34,972 bases of DNA, from the NCBI GenBank assembly GCA_016182965.1, contig JACPFM010000125.1, positions 1 through 34,972 on the forward strand. Direction: 5' to 3'. Both the position numbers and the translations under genes were made by a program. The DNA comes from Deltaproteobacteria bacterium (GTDB lineage: Bacteria > Myxococcota_A > Polyangia > Polyangiales > JADJMO01). The notes under the pieces were generated by a model. That model was not told the DNA's origin, did not search any database, and saw only the letters and a program-made list of their open reading frames with translations. Shown one piece after another: positions 1 to 8,339 of the stretch. Each line of letters begins with the position of its first letter. The first letter of the stretch is position 1.

Positions 1-1
1 G

Positions 2-73
2 GAGTTCCTCACGCAACGCCGCATTCTCGCGTCGCAGCTCTTCGATGATCCGCTCGTAGGCGGCGCGCTCCAT
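2..73 (-). CDS. Partial coiled-coil ORF N-terminus, cut by window edge
   Basis: Reading leftward from an ATG at 71-73, 24 codons are open to the window edge. They encode a charged, heptad-like helix (ERIIEELRRENAALREEL). Such leucine/glutamate coiled coils are common at the start of IS66-type transposases and of some regulators, but nothing here identifies the protein. The fragment is too short for a functional call, and no clear ribosome binding site was seen. Confidence 0.3.
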   Translation of the reverse strand, partial: MERAAYERIIEELRRENAALREEL

Positions 74-145
74 TTCCGGCACGCGTGTGCAGGTGCACTG
101 GCCGCGCGAGCAGGGGCAAGTTTCCCGCTAAACACGTACGTGCCG

Positions 146-1001
146 ATGGACACGACGTCGATCCGCAAGGGCGCGCTACCGCCACTGCGCCCTCAGGGAC
201 CGAAGAAAGTTCGACGGCGCCCCGCCGCTGTAGAGGCGGGGGGAACTCGTACGCTTCCGCTCGTGGACGCCCCCGCATCCGTGCCGGCATCGGCAACAGT
301 TGCGCCGGCGACGACACTTGCGGAGCACCAACCGGCTTCTACTGCCGTTGCCGTGCTTGACGGTCAGGACTCGTTCGTCGTCGGCGGCGAGGCGATCGCA
401 ACAGCGTTCGAAGCCATCATTATATGAGGCGGTCCGCGCATCCGAGGATGTCGACGACCTAGATGATCGACTGGACCGCCTACTCCATGACGACCGAGTC
501 GTCTCGCTCTCCCGCGCGCTGGCTAGTTTCATCACCGTCGACATGCTCGAGCAGATGCGGCAGTCCGACGCGCCGCCCGAACACTTGGTTTCCGTTCTCG
601 GCGGCGAGAAGACGCGCACGATCGATGCGTTGATGCGGGAGACGGGACGCGTTGCCCTCGCGGGCGTGAGACGCGCAGCCGAGGGCGAGGCGCAGACCGA
701 GATTCCATCCGACACCTTGTCGTCCACGGCGATGTACATGGCGGAGCCTCGACTACCGCCGGAGCTCAAGCAGGCCCTACTCGGACGCGATCTCGCCCAG
801 CTCGCCCTGATCGCCGTGCTCAATGCCGCGGCATGGGCGCTCGGCCGACCACAAATCGAACACCTCGCCGACATTGTGATTGCGGGACAAGGCAAGTGGT
901 ACTGTCGCCCGGTTCAGACTGGCCGTAGACGCATCCCCTGCGCCAACGGGTGCTCCCGCCTGCTCGTCGCCCATGACGCCTCTTCCGACCGTCCCGAGTG
1001 A
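146..1001 (+). pseudogene. Unknown protein, frameshifted near position 420
   Basis: Two overlapping frames join into one plausible protein. The first runs from an ATG at 146 through a Pro/Ala-rich stretch to a TGA at 425-427. The second, shifted by one base, continues at about 420 with a helical, acidic segment (LYEAVRASEDVDDLDDRL) and a mostly alpha-helical domain ending at 1001. A second shift near 880 may exist, because another frame also reads as sensible protein there (GTVARFRLAVDAS). The product is not recognised; there is no signal peptide or membrane segment. Either the gene is decayed or the sequence has indels. Confidence 0.35.
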
Positions 1002-1146
1002 ACTGCGCATAGCTCCCGACCGGACGAAGCCCGCTGCGCGGCAGTTGTCCTTCGCCGGAGGGTCCTCGCGAGGCTGACGCCAGGACCCGCCTCGCTGGCT
1101 GACCCGCCGCCGCGGCCGTGTCTCGCTTCGGACCTCGCGTGGGGAC

Positions 1147-1507
1147 TCATCGCGCCCCCGCCGCCCGCGACCAGCTTCGCTGAACATTTTCCGCCGCGCA
1201 GGGTGCGTCGAACTGCGCGTGGTTCGCTTGGCCGCCACGCTTCCGATCGCGGCACCCGAGGGCCGGGTCGTCGCGGCCTTCGCCGCACATGCAGTTACCC
1301 GGGCCGCTCTGCCCGGTCGCGAAGAAGGCCTGTTCGGAGAGCGCCGCCAGCGGCCCATAACCCGATCCGCCGCTCCGCGACCTCGATCGCGCTCATGCAG
1401 ACGTGCCAGCCCTCGGCGCACAGATCGGCGACCGAGCAGGCCGTCCCGGTGGAGCTCGGCCCGTCGTCGCCGGCCTTGCGGGCGCAGCTCGGAGAGGCGT
1501 GATGCAT
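1147..1507 (-). pseudogene. Remnant of a Cys-rich secreted-type protein
   Basis: On the minus strand one frame reads CSVADLCAEGWHVCMSAIEV. After a frame change it continues with LSEQAFFATGQSGPGNCMCG and further cysteines to a TGA at 1147-1149. The pattern of a Gly-Trp-His-Val-Cys motif followed by a Phe-Phe-Ala/Gly-Pro-Gly-x-Cys motif resembles Cys-rich extracellular proteins that I associate with myxobacteria; the family name is not certain. No single open frame spans it and no clean signal peptide or start is visible. This remnant explains most of the gap 1002-1624. Positions 1508-1624 show nothing recognisable. Confidence 0.4.
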
Positions 1508-1624
1508 GCCGGGTATTGACCAGCCGCGGCGCAGGCCGCGATCGTCGGGAAGGTGGCCGCCGGGGGGAAGCCCTCGCGCCGGCCGTCGGCGCAGCAGGGC
1601 TGGTACGACGCGAGCCTGGCTCGA

Positions 1625-2373
1625 TTACGCCCGCCGCAGCCCCGTCGCGTCGGCGAGGAGCGTCTCGCGCACCGCCTGCGCCCGCTCGCGCGCGACGGGC
1701 ACGCGCACGCCCTCGCCTTCGTTCTCGCCGCCCACCAGGAGCTCGTCGCCCGCGTCGCGCACCAGCTCGCGCACGTGCTCGGGGTTGACCAGCCAGTTGC
1801 GGTGCACGCGCAAGAGGCCGCGGCCGAACGCGCCCTCGATGGCGGAGAGCGAGAGATCGAGATCGAAGCGACCGCGGCGCGTGTGCACGAACGTGAGCCG
1901 ATCGGCGGCCTCGAACGCCCACACCTCGTCGGGGCGGAGGAAGACCAGGCCCTTCTTCTTGCGGGCGACGATCTTGCCCTTGCCCGGCGAGGCGGCGGCG
2001 GCGCGCGGCGGCCGTCGCGCCATCACCCGTCGCAGGCACTGCTCGACGCGCTCGTCGGTGAACGGCTTGAGGAGGTAGTCGACCACGCCGAGCTCGAACG
2101 CCTCGAGCGCGTGCTCCTTGAACGCGGTGGCGAGGACGAACAGCGGCGCGTTCGGCTTGCGCGCGAAGGCCCGCACGAGCTCGAGGCCGGCGTCGTCGCG
2201 ATCGCTGCCCACGAGGTGCACGTCGGCGAACAGATGGCCGACTCGGCGTCGGCCACCGCGCCGACGACCTCGGCGAGCTTGGACTCGTGGAGCAGCTCGA
2301 CGAGGTAGTTACGCGCGGGCCACTCGTCCTCGACGACGAGCACGCGCAGGAGCGGTTCGGCAGCGTCGGCCAT
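1625..2373 (-). pseudogene. LytTR-family response regulator, frameshifted in the receiver domain
   Basis: From the ATG at 2373 the protein begins as a CheY-like receiver (RVLVVEDEWPARNYLVELL, with the acidic pair EDE) and stays in frame to about 2236. The rest continues in another frame: the phosphoacceptor region (FADVHLVGSD), the receiver lysine (DYLLKPF) and a C-terminal LytTR DNA-binding domain (VHRNWLVNPEHVRELV). The total of 749 nt is not a multiple of three. The stretch between the alpha-2 helix and the phosphoacceptor Asp is also about ten residues shorter than usual. It starts 6 nt after the stop of the sensor kinase gene, its likely cognate partner. As written, the product would be a truncated receiver without DNA-binding domain. 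Confidence 0.8.
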
Positions 2374-2379
2374 GGGTGA

Positions 2380-3561
2380 TCACGCGCGCTGCGGGGCGGC
2401 GGCCATCGCGCCGCTCTTCGCGGCGACCTCGGTCGCGTGCGGGGCCTCGAACGCCACGATGGCGCGGGTGCCTTCAGTGGAGGACTCGATGCGGAACGCG
2501 GCGCGCTCGAACTTCAGCTCGACGCGGCGCCGCACCACCGAGAGACCGACCGCGCCCTGACGGATGGGCCCCTGCGAGAAGCCGGGCCCGTCGTCCTCGA
2601 CCACGCACTCGACGCTGTCGCCGGCGCGCGCCGCGCGCACCGTCACCACGCCGCCGCCGCGGCGGCGGAGCGCGCCGTGCTTGATCGCGTTCTCGACCAG
2701 TGGCTGCAGGAGCAGGCGCGGCACGCGCGCGGTGCGCACGGCCGGATCGATGTCCCAGCGGAACGACAGCGAGCCCTTGTGCCGCGACTCGAGGATCTCG
2801 GCGTAGCGGCGGAGCCAGGCCTCCTCCTGCTCGAGCGTCTGCATCTCGTCGCCCTCGCGCAGCGCGTCGCGCAGGAGATCGCCGAGCGCGGCGAGCAGCC
2901 GGCGCGCCTCGCGCGGGTCCTCGGTGACCAGGCCGGCGATGGCGTTGAGCGTGTTGAGCAGGAAGTGCGGCTCGAGGTGGCCGCGCAGGCGCGCGAGCTC
3001 CGCGGCGGTGCGGAGCTTCTCGGTCTCGAGGGCGCGCACGCGCGCGTCGTGCGCGGCGAACGGGTAGACGACGGCGAGGGCGAAGATGCCGAGGTGCATC
3101 AGGCCGAGGAACGCGCCCGCGGCGGCCGCGGCGAAGAACCGCTGTTGGACCGGGTGGAACGCGCCGGCGATCACCGGGAACACCTTCCCGAGCAGCCACG
3201 CGATCGAGATGGTGCCGACCGCGACGCTCATCGCGACGGCGGCGCTGAGCGCGAGGGACTTCAGCGGCGTGTAACGCCGGAGCAGCGAGTGGTCGTAGGC
3301 GTGGGCGACGGCGATGAAGAGCAGCGGGAGCTCGATGAGCATGTAGCCGAGGCGCACGACGACGACGCCCACCGGCTGCCCGTTGCCGAGCTGCGCGATC
3401 GCCAGGGTCACCGCCATCGTGACGATCACGCCGACGGCGATGCGGCGCCTTCGGATCAGCTCGTCGGCGTCGACGCTCGGCGACTTGATGCCGTACGCCT
3501 CGAGCCGCGCCTTGACGTGCTGGACGCACTCTTCTTGTTCGTCCTTGTGGCAGCCCATCAT
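2380..3561 (-). CDS. LytS/YehU-like sensor histidine kinase (His_kinase family)
   Basis: The 393-residue membrane kinase has four hydrophobic segments at about 41-58, 65-88, 102-124 and 141-167, with no evident extracytoplasmic sensor domain. A short helix leads to the His_kinase motif HLEPHFLLNTLNAI; phosphoacceptor His is about 199. The HATPase part has the N-box LVENAIKHG (about 288-296) and the G1 box EDDGPGF (about 322-328). This architecture pairs with LytTR regulators, and the downstream gene is one. The first of two adjacent ATGs is given as start, preceded by GAGGGA; the second (3558) has better spacing. The frame is open further upstream but would overlap the sigma factor. It sits 49 nt downstream of the sigma gene, probably in the same operon. 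Confidence 0.88.
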   Translation of the reverse strand: MMGCHKDEQEECVQHVKARLEAYGIKSPSVDADELIRRRRIAVGVIVTMAVTLAIAQLGNGQPVGVVVVRLGYMLIELPLLFIAVAHAYDHSLLRRYTPLKSLALSAAVAMSVAVGTISIAWLLGKVFPVIAGAFHPVQQRFFAAAAAGAFLGLMHLGIFALAVVYPFAAHDARVRALETEKLRTAAELARLRGHLEPHFLLNTLNAIAGLVTEDPREARRLLAALGDLLRDALREGDEMQTLEQEEAWLRRYAEILESRHKGSLSFRWDIDPAVRTARVPRLLLQPLVENAIKHGALRRRGGGVVTVRAARAGDSVECVVEDDGPGFSQGPIRQGAVGLSVVRRRVELKFERAAFRIESSTEGTRAIVAFEAPHATEVAAKSGAMAAAPQRA

Positions 3562-3610
3562 GGTCCCTCGATCCCCGCCTGATCCTACGCCGAGAGCGCC
3601 TCGCGCGCCG

Positions 3611-4297
3611 CTATGCCGAGAGCGCGGCATGGGCCGCGACCGAGAGCGCGGCATGGGCCGCGACGTCCTCGGTCTCGAGCCGCTCGGCGAGCCGGCGGCG
3701 CACGCGGAACAGCCGCGATTTGACCGCCTGCCTGCTGAGCCTGTTCTCGCGCGCGAGCTGCTCGAGCGGCAGATCCTCGGCGAAGTAGCGGCGGAAGAGG
3801 AGCGCGTCCTTGTCGGCCATCTGGTCGAGCTCTCCGTCGACGAGCGCGGCGAGATCGCGGCCGACGAGCGCGGCCTCGGGGTCGGACGTCGCGTCCGCCA
3901 TCGGGTGGTGGCTCACCAGATCGTCGATGGACACGTGCACCGCGCCGCCGCCCCGCCGGCTTCGGCGCTCGGCGCGGCGGCGCATGCGGCAGGCGTTGAG
4001 CACGACGCGAAAGAGCCAGCTCGTCGGGCTCGAGCGGCCCTCGAAGCGCTCGGCGTTTCGCGCGGCGAGGAGCAGCGCCTCCTGCACGGAGTCTTCGGCG
4101 TCGGCCTCGTTCCCGAGGATGCGCGTCGCGGAGGCGATGAGGCGCGCGCGCGTGCGGGAGCTCGCGATCTCCGCGTGGATCAGGCGCGACGCGGCGTCGG
4201 GCGCGAGCGGGAATCGCTGGGTGCGCCCGAGGGAGGAGGCGTCCTCATGCTCGGGCTGCTCGGGACCGACGACGGCAAGCGCGGCTGCTTCGTTCAT
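3611..4297 (-). CDS. ECF-type RNA polymerase sigma factor
   Basis: This 228-residue protein shows sigma region 2 (RILGNEADAEDSVQEALLLA and SWLFRVVLNACRMRRR) and sigma region 4 (LPLEQLARENRLSRQAVKSR), with a helix-turn-helix for -35 recognition. It lacks regions 1 and 3, as extracytoplasmic-function sigma factors do. The last 16 residues are a tandem duplication (AAHAALSV then AAHAALSA) from a 24-bp DNA repeat. No anti-sigma factor is adjacent; instead a histidine kinase and LytTR regulator follow on the same strand, which could control its activity. That regulatory link is inferred from position only. The ribosome binding site is weak. Confidence 0.88.
   Translation of the reverse strand: MNEAAALAVVGPEQPEHEDASSLGRTQRFPLAPDAASRLIHAEIASSRTRARLIASATRILGNEADAEDSVQEALLLAARNAERFEGRSSPTSWLFRVVLNACRMRRRAERRSRRGGGAVHVSIDDLVSHHPMADATSDPEAALVGRDLAALVDGELDQMADKDALLFRRYFAEDLPLEQLARENRLSRQAVKSRLFRVRRRLAERLETEDVAAHAALSVAAHAALSA
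3617..3664. repeat. 24-bp tandem duplication in the sigma gene 3' end
   Basis: Two exact adjacent copies of a 24-bp unit (3617-3640 and 3641-3664) lie inside the sigma factor coding sequence. They preserve the frame and add eight residues (AAHAALSV/A). A partial copy of the unit start (CGAGAGCGC) occurs just outside the gene near 3590. Confidence 0.9.
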
Positions 4298-4378
4298 GAC
4301 GGCCCACAGTGGGGCCGGGAGCGCCGCCGTGCAGGCCGGATCCGACGAGCCGCGGGATCCGGGGGACGAACCGTCGCC

Positions 4379-4618
4379 TCAGTTCACCTGGTCGACCGGA
4401 GCTTCGCCGGCCTTGTCGGTGAGATCGACGAGGCGGACCGCGGCGGCGAGCGCGTTGGACACGTGCCGGAAGGCGTCGGGCGCGAGCTGCAGCGTGATGC
4501 CGTTGCCGCGCAATGTGACGTGCAGGGTGCCGCACGTGCAGCGGGTGACGCGCGCCGCTTCGTTCGCGGTCAGCTCGATTTGCGGGCCGCAGCGCTTGGC
4601 CCCACCGGAGTCGCTCAT
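4379..4618 (-). CDS. Small Cys-containing protein of unknown function
   Basis: The ORF encodes 79 residues with three Cys (C10, C27, C29), the latter two in RCTCGTLHV. The middle is beta-rich (TLHVTLRGNGITLQL) and the C-terminal half helical (DAFRHVSNALAAAVRLVDL). No signal peptide or membrane helix is visible. Its ATG lies only 24 bp from the start of the divergent ROK kinase gene, so the two share a very short promoter region. Codon use matches the neighbours. It is not recognised as a named family; the Cys residues might bind a metal, which is inference. Confidence 0.6.
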   Translation of the reverse strand: MSDSGGAKRCGPQIELTANEAARVTRCTCGTLHVTLRGNGITLQLAPDAFRHVSNALAAAVRLVDLTDKAGEAPVDQVN

Positions 4619-4642
4619 GGCGGCTAGGATGCTATCACGCGC

Positions 4643-5587
4643 ATGGACGACTCGCTCCGGGTGGGCGTCGATCTGGGCGGGACCAAGATCGAGGCCGTGG
4701 TGCTGCGGGCCCGTCCGGCCGCGGCGGATCCCGAGATCCTCGCGCGCGTGCGCGTGCCGACCGAGCGTGACCGCGGGTACGCGCACGTCGTCGAGGCGGT
4801 CGCGCGCCTGCTCGCCGACGTGGCCCGCGAGGCGGGCCTCGCCGCCCTGCCCCCGATCGGCGTCGGCATGCCCGGCGGCGTCACGCTTCGCCGGGCCGAC
4901 GGGTCGCGGTCCGACGTGCCGCTGGTGAAGAACTCGAACACCACCTGCCTCAACGGGCAGCCCTTCCGGCGCGACCTCGAGGCCCGCGTCGGCGCGCCCG
5001 TCGCGTTCGACAACGACGCCAACTGCTTCGCGCTCGCCGAGGCGACCTTCGGCGCGGCGCGCGGCGCCGAGGTGGTGTTCGGCGTGATCATGGGCACCGG
5101 CGTGGGCGGCGGCGTCGTCGTGCGCGGCCGGACCTGGTCCGGTCTCCACGGCATCGCCGGCGAGTGGGGGCACGTCGTCCTCGAGCCCCGCGACGGCCCG
5201 CCCTGCTACTGCGGCAAACGCGGGTGCATCGAGACGTTCCTCAGCGGCCCGGCGATCGAGCGCGCATACGCCGCCCGCACCGGCGCGCGAAGACCGCTGA
5301 TCGAGATCGCGAAGGCGGCCGACGGCGCCGAGACGATCGACGCGACGCTCGAGATCTTCGGCCGCGCGCTGGCGACGGTCATCGACGTGCTCGATCCGAG
5401 CGTGATCGTCCTCGGCGGCGGCGTGTCGAACCTCGCGGCGCTCTACGAGCGCGGCCCTGCGGCGGTGGCGCGGTGGGTGTTCAACGACGAGCTCGCGACG
5501 CCGATCGTGAAGCACGCGCTCGGGGACTCGGCCGGCGTCCTCGGGGCGGCGATGCTGCCTCGATCACGTCCGCTGCACGGCGACTGA
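4643..5587 (+). CDS. ROK-family sugar kinase
   Basis: The 314-residue protein has the N-terminal ATP-binding phosphate motif (VGVDLGGTKIEAV, residues 7-19), the catalytic-loop region (VAFDNDANCFALAE), the second phosphate loop (IMGTGVGGGVVV) and the ROK signature with zinc-binding cysteines CYCGKRGCIE (Cys188, Cys190, Cys195). The adenosine motif VIVLGGGVSNL follows near the C-terminus. Members phosphorylate fructose, glucose, N-acetylglucosamine or N-acetylmannosamine in the cytosol. No DNA-binding domain is fused, so this is a kinase and not a NagC-type repressor. The substrate cannot be read from the sequence. No sugar transporter or pathway gene is next to it. Confidence 0.9.
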   Translation: MDDSLRVGVDLGGTKIEAVVLRARPAAADPEILARVRVPTERDRGYAHVVEAVARLLADVAREAGLAALPPIGVGMPGGVTLRRADGSRSDVPLVKNSNTTCLNGQPFRRDLEARVGAPVAFDNDANCFALAEATFGAARGAEVVFGVIMGTGVGGGVVVRGRTWSGLHGIAGEWGHVVLEPRDGPPCYCGKRGCIETFLSGPAIERAYAARTGARRPLIEIAKAADGAETIDATLEIFGRALATVIDVLDPSVIVLGGGVSNLAALYERGPAAVARWVFNDELATPIVKHALGDSAGVLGAAMLPRSRPLHGD

Positions 5588-5671
5588 ATCGGCGTTCGCA
5601 GCGTTCGCGATCTTCGGACACCTGCCTCCGCCGGCCCCGCACCCCCGGCCCCCGTTCACCTGGCCGCCGGC

Positions 5672-5965
5672 TCACCGTTGATGCGCGCGGTGCACGCGCT
5701 CGTGAAGCTCGCTGACCTCTTCGATCAGGTCGCGCAGCTCGTCGACGCTGTGCACCGAGGCGTCGCGGAAGCGCTCGAGCTCCTGCAGCTTGGGCGCGAG
5801 GATGCTCCACTCCTCTCGCGCGTCCGACGAGGCGAGGTGCACCTCGAGCTCGAGCTCGTGACGAAGGCGTCCGAGCAACGCGATGCCGCGCTGCACGCTG
5901 CCGGACACCGGCGGCTCGTCGTCGCGGGAACGCCTGTCCGCGTCGTACGTGGAGAGCGGATCCAT
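5672..5965 (-). CDS. Small helical protein of unknown function
   Basis: This 97-residue acidic protein is predicted to be almost entirely alpha-helical, with heptad-like stretches (LLGRLRHELELEVHL and DELRDLIEEVSELHERVHRA). A GGAGG Shine-Dalgarno lies seven bases before the ATG, which makes the gene call solid. It has no signal peptide or Cys. It is not recognised as a named family. It sits between the ROK kinase (convergent) and the lipoprotein gene upstream on the same strand. Confidence 0.7.
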   Translation of the reverse strand: MDPLSTYDADRRSRDDEPPVSGSVQRGIALLGRLRHELELEVHLASSDAREEWSILAPKLQELERFRDASVHSVDELRDLIEEVSELHERVHRAHQR

Positions 5966-6026
5966 GACGGACCTCCGAGAGGCACGATCGTCAGCGATCG
6001 ATTCGCGCGGGTGCCCCCCCAGCGAA

Positions 6027-7106
6027 TCAAGGAAAGGACAGCGGGCCGGGCTTCGGCTTCGGCGCCTTGGGCGAAGACGGGGGCTTGGCCTTCGGCGGCG
6101 TCGCCTTCGGCGACTTCGGGAAAGGCATCGGGACGACCGCCGGAGGCTTCGGCGACGGCGCGGGGGCCGGGACGAGGGCAGGAGGCGCCGGCGCCGGAGC
6201 GAACGGCGGCGCCTTCGGCGAGGGCGTGATGATCGGAGGCTGCGGCGTGATCCCCCACGGAACGGCCTGCGGGAGGACGTGGTCGGGGACCTTCGCCGTC
6301 GCGCGGACGACGTCGGCCCTGGGGATGCCGACGAGGATCGGATCGGGTCCGAGGAACGGTCGAGCGCCGCGAGGGGCCGGTGGCGCGGTCCAGACCGACG
6401 TCGCCGCGAGGAGCGCCGACCTGTGCGCGGGCGGCGCGACGACGACCGTGAGGTACGGCGAGAAGAACGCCGACGAGTGCACGAACACGTAGGGCGAAGG
6501 CGCGAGGTCGACCTGGTAGGCCATCCCGCCGCGGAAGCTCCAGCCAGGCCGCGACGGCGACCAGCCGATCCAGCCCGAGCCGTAGCGCCAGTCGACCCAC
6601 GCGGGCGAGTACCGCGCGCCGGGCACCCACGCCCAGCCCCAGTACGCGGTGCGTACCCAACGGCCGTAGTGGAAGGTCACCCAACCCCAGGAGTGCTCGC
6701 TCTCCCAGAAGTACCCGTGCGACGTGTGGATCCAGCGCCCGGTGCTGAGGTACGGGACGAAGCCGACGCCGACGATCGCCGGATCGGGCACCCAGACGAG
6801 GCCCGCCTCCTCGTCCTCGATCCACGTGCCGTGCTGCGCGAGCGTGGTGTGGAAGGTCTGGATGCAGATCGGATCGGCGTCGTCGTAGTCGCCGCCCACG
6901 ACGTACTCGACCGGGTACTCGACCGGGTACTCGGCCGGGTACTCGGCCGGCGGCGCCGTCCAGGTCCGCACCGAGGCGCTCGAGCCGACGTGCGCATGGC
7001 ACCCGGCCAACGCGAACGCGCCCGCCGCAGCCATTGCAGTCACCGACGCACGACACGCGGTGGATGTCGTCCAAGGTGCGAGCCTTTTTGGCACCGGTCT
7101 GGACAT
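6027..7106 (-). CDS. DUF6600-type lipoprotein with Pro/Lys-rich tail
   Basis: The 359-residue protein begins with a signal peptide ending in a lipobox (FALAGC; Cys36), so it is probably a lipoprotein. A short repeat (EYPAEYPVEYPVEY, from 12-bp DNA repeats near 6900-6950) follows. Then comes a Trp/Tyr-rich region with the DUF6600 pattern: HGTWIEDEEAGLVWVPDP, GWVTFHYGRWV, YWGWAWVPGA, WVDWRYGSGWIGW. The last 100 residues are Pro/Ala/Lys-rich and likely disordered, suggesting contact with peptidoglycan or envelope polymers. DUF6600 has no established function. The start was set at the ATG giving the signal peptide; the frame is open far upstream, but that part is antisense to the dehydrogenase. 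Confidence 0.82.
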   Translation of the reverse strand: MSRPVPKRLAPWTTSTACRASVTAMAAAGAFALAGCHAHVGSSASVRTWTAPPAEYPAEYPVEYPVEYVVGGDYDDADPICIQTFHTTLAQHGTWIEDEEAGLVWVPDPAIVGVGFVPYLSTGRWIHTSHGYFWESEHSWGWVTFHYGRWVRTAYWGWAWVPGARYSPAWVDWRYGSGWIGWSPSRPGWSFRGGMAYQVDLAPSPYVFVHSSAFFSPYLTVVVAPPAHRSALLAATSVWTAPPAPRGARPFLGPDPILVGIPRADVVRATAKVPDHVLPQAVPWGITPQPPIITPSPKAPPFAPAPAPPALVPAPAPSPKPPAVVPMPFPKSPKATPPKAKPPSSPKAPKPKPGPLSFP

Positions 7107-7161
7107 GCCTGCCCATAGTCCATGACCCGTGCCAACACGGTTCTTGCCTGCGCTTTCGCGG

Positions 7162-8162
7162 ATGCGCGCGATGGTCCTCGAGAACCCAGGTCGTCCGCTC
7201 GTCGAGCGCGAGGTGCCGCTGCGCTCGATCCGCGAGATCCGCGAAACGAGGTCGCGATCGACGTCGAGGCGTGCGGCGTGTGTCGAACCGATCTGCACGT
7301 CGTCGACGGCGAGCTGTCCGATCCGAAGCTGCCGCTGGTGCTCGGCCACGAGATCGTCGGACGCGTGCGCGCGGTCGGCGCGCGCGCCGCGTCGGGTTCG
7401 TCGGCGCCGACTGTCGGGGCGCGCGTCGGCGTGCCGTGGCTGGGGTTCACCTGCGGCGCGTGCGAGCACTGCCGAGCGGGCCGCGAGAACCTCTGCGATC
7501 GCGCGCGCTTCACCGGCTACACGATCGACGGCGGCTACGCGGAGCGGGCCGTCGCCGACGCGCGCTACGTGTTCCCGCTCGACGAGCGCGGCGACGCGGC
7601 CGAGCTCGCGCCGCTGCTGTGCGCGGGGCTGATCGGCAACCGCGCGCTGCGACTGTGCGGCGACGCGCGACGCGTCGGCCTCTACGGGTTCGGCGCCGCC
7701 GCGCACGTCATCGCGCAGGTCGCCGCCTTTCAGGGGCGAGAGGTCTATGCGTTCACGCGGCCGGGCGATCGCGAAGCGCAGGCGCTCGCGCGCTCGCTCG
7801 GCGCCGTGTGGGCCGGCGGCTCGGACGAGCGACCCGCGCACGCGCTCGACGGCGCGATCCTCTTCGCGCCGATCGGCGCGCTCGTGCCGACCGCGCTCGC
7901 GGCCGTTCGCAAGGCCGGGGTCGTGTGCGCCGGCATCCACATGAGCGACATCCCGAGCTTCCCGTACGCGCTGCTCTGGGGCGAGCGCGTCGTGCGTTCG
8001 GTCGCCAACCTCACGCGAGCAGACGGCGAGGCGCTGCTCGCGCTCGCCGCGCGCATTCCGGTGCGCACGCACGTGCAGCGTTACGCGCTCGCGTCGGCGA
8101 ACGAGGCGCTCGCCGATCTGCGACACGGTCGCGTCTGCGGCGCCGCGGTCCTCGTCCCGTGA
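7162..8162 (+). pseudogene. Zinc-dependent alcohol dehydrogenase (MDR family), frameshifted near its N-terminus
   Basis: The protein starts as MRAMVLENPGRPLVEREVPL and changes frame near 7235-7245. It then continues with the catalytic zinc motif (ACGVCRTDLHVVDGEL), GHEIVGRV, the four-Cys structural zinc loop (CGACEHCRAGRENLC), a Rossmann nucleotide motif (GLYGFGAAAHVIAQVA) and a normal C-terminus at 8162. All catalytic features are downstream of the shift. The break coincides with a doubled 9-mer GATCCGCGA, a likely slippage site. If intact it would oxidise or reduce an alcohol/aldehyde with NAD(P). A start in the downstream frame at 7122 would give a non-homologous N-terminus. It is divergent from the lipoprotein gene. 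Confidence 0.82.
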
Positions 8163-8270
8163 CGCAAGTCCGTCGCGGCGAATCGTCGTGCGCGCGCGCG
8201 GAACACGCAGCCGATGCGCGGCCGTGACGCGCAGGGCCGTGATCACGCGGGCATCGCAGAGCACTCGACG

Positions 8271-8286
8271 TGGCGCGCGGGTTGCT
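8271..8286 (+). promoter_or_regulatory. Candidate sigma-54 (-24/-12) promoter of the small heat-shock gene
   Basis: TGGCGCGCGGGTTGCT matches the sigma-54 consensus (TGGCAC-N5-TTGCW) at all positions except one, with the required GG-N10-GC spacing. It lies 54 bp before the ATG of the Hsp20 gene on the same strand. No enhancer-binding-protein site was identified. Confidence 0.5.
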
Positions 8287-8339
8287 GAGCGGAGGGCGCG
8301 CTCGCGAACATCGCGGCGCGCAAACGAACGAGGTGCGAG

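Noticed and set aside
777..2039. 420-codon minus-strand ORF
   Set aside because: The protein is Arg-rich low complexity and overlaps the LytTR regulator in another frame.
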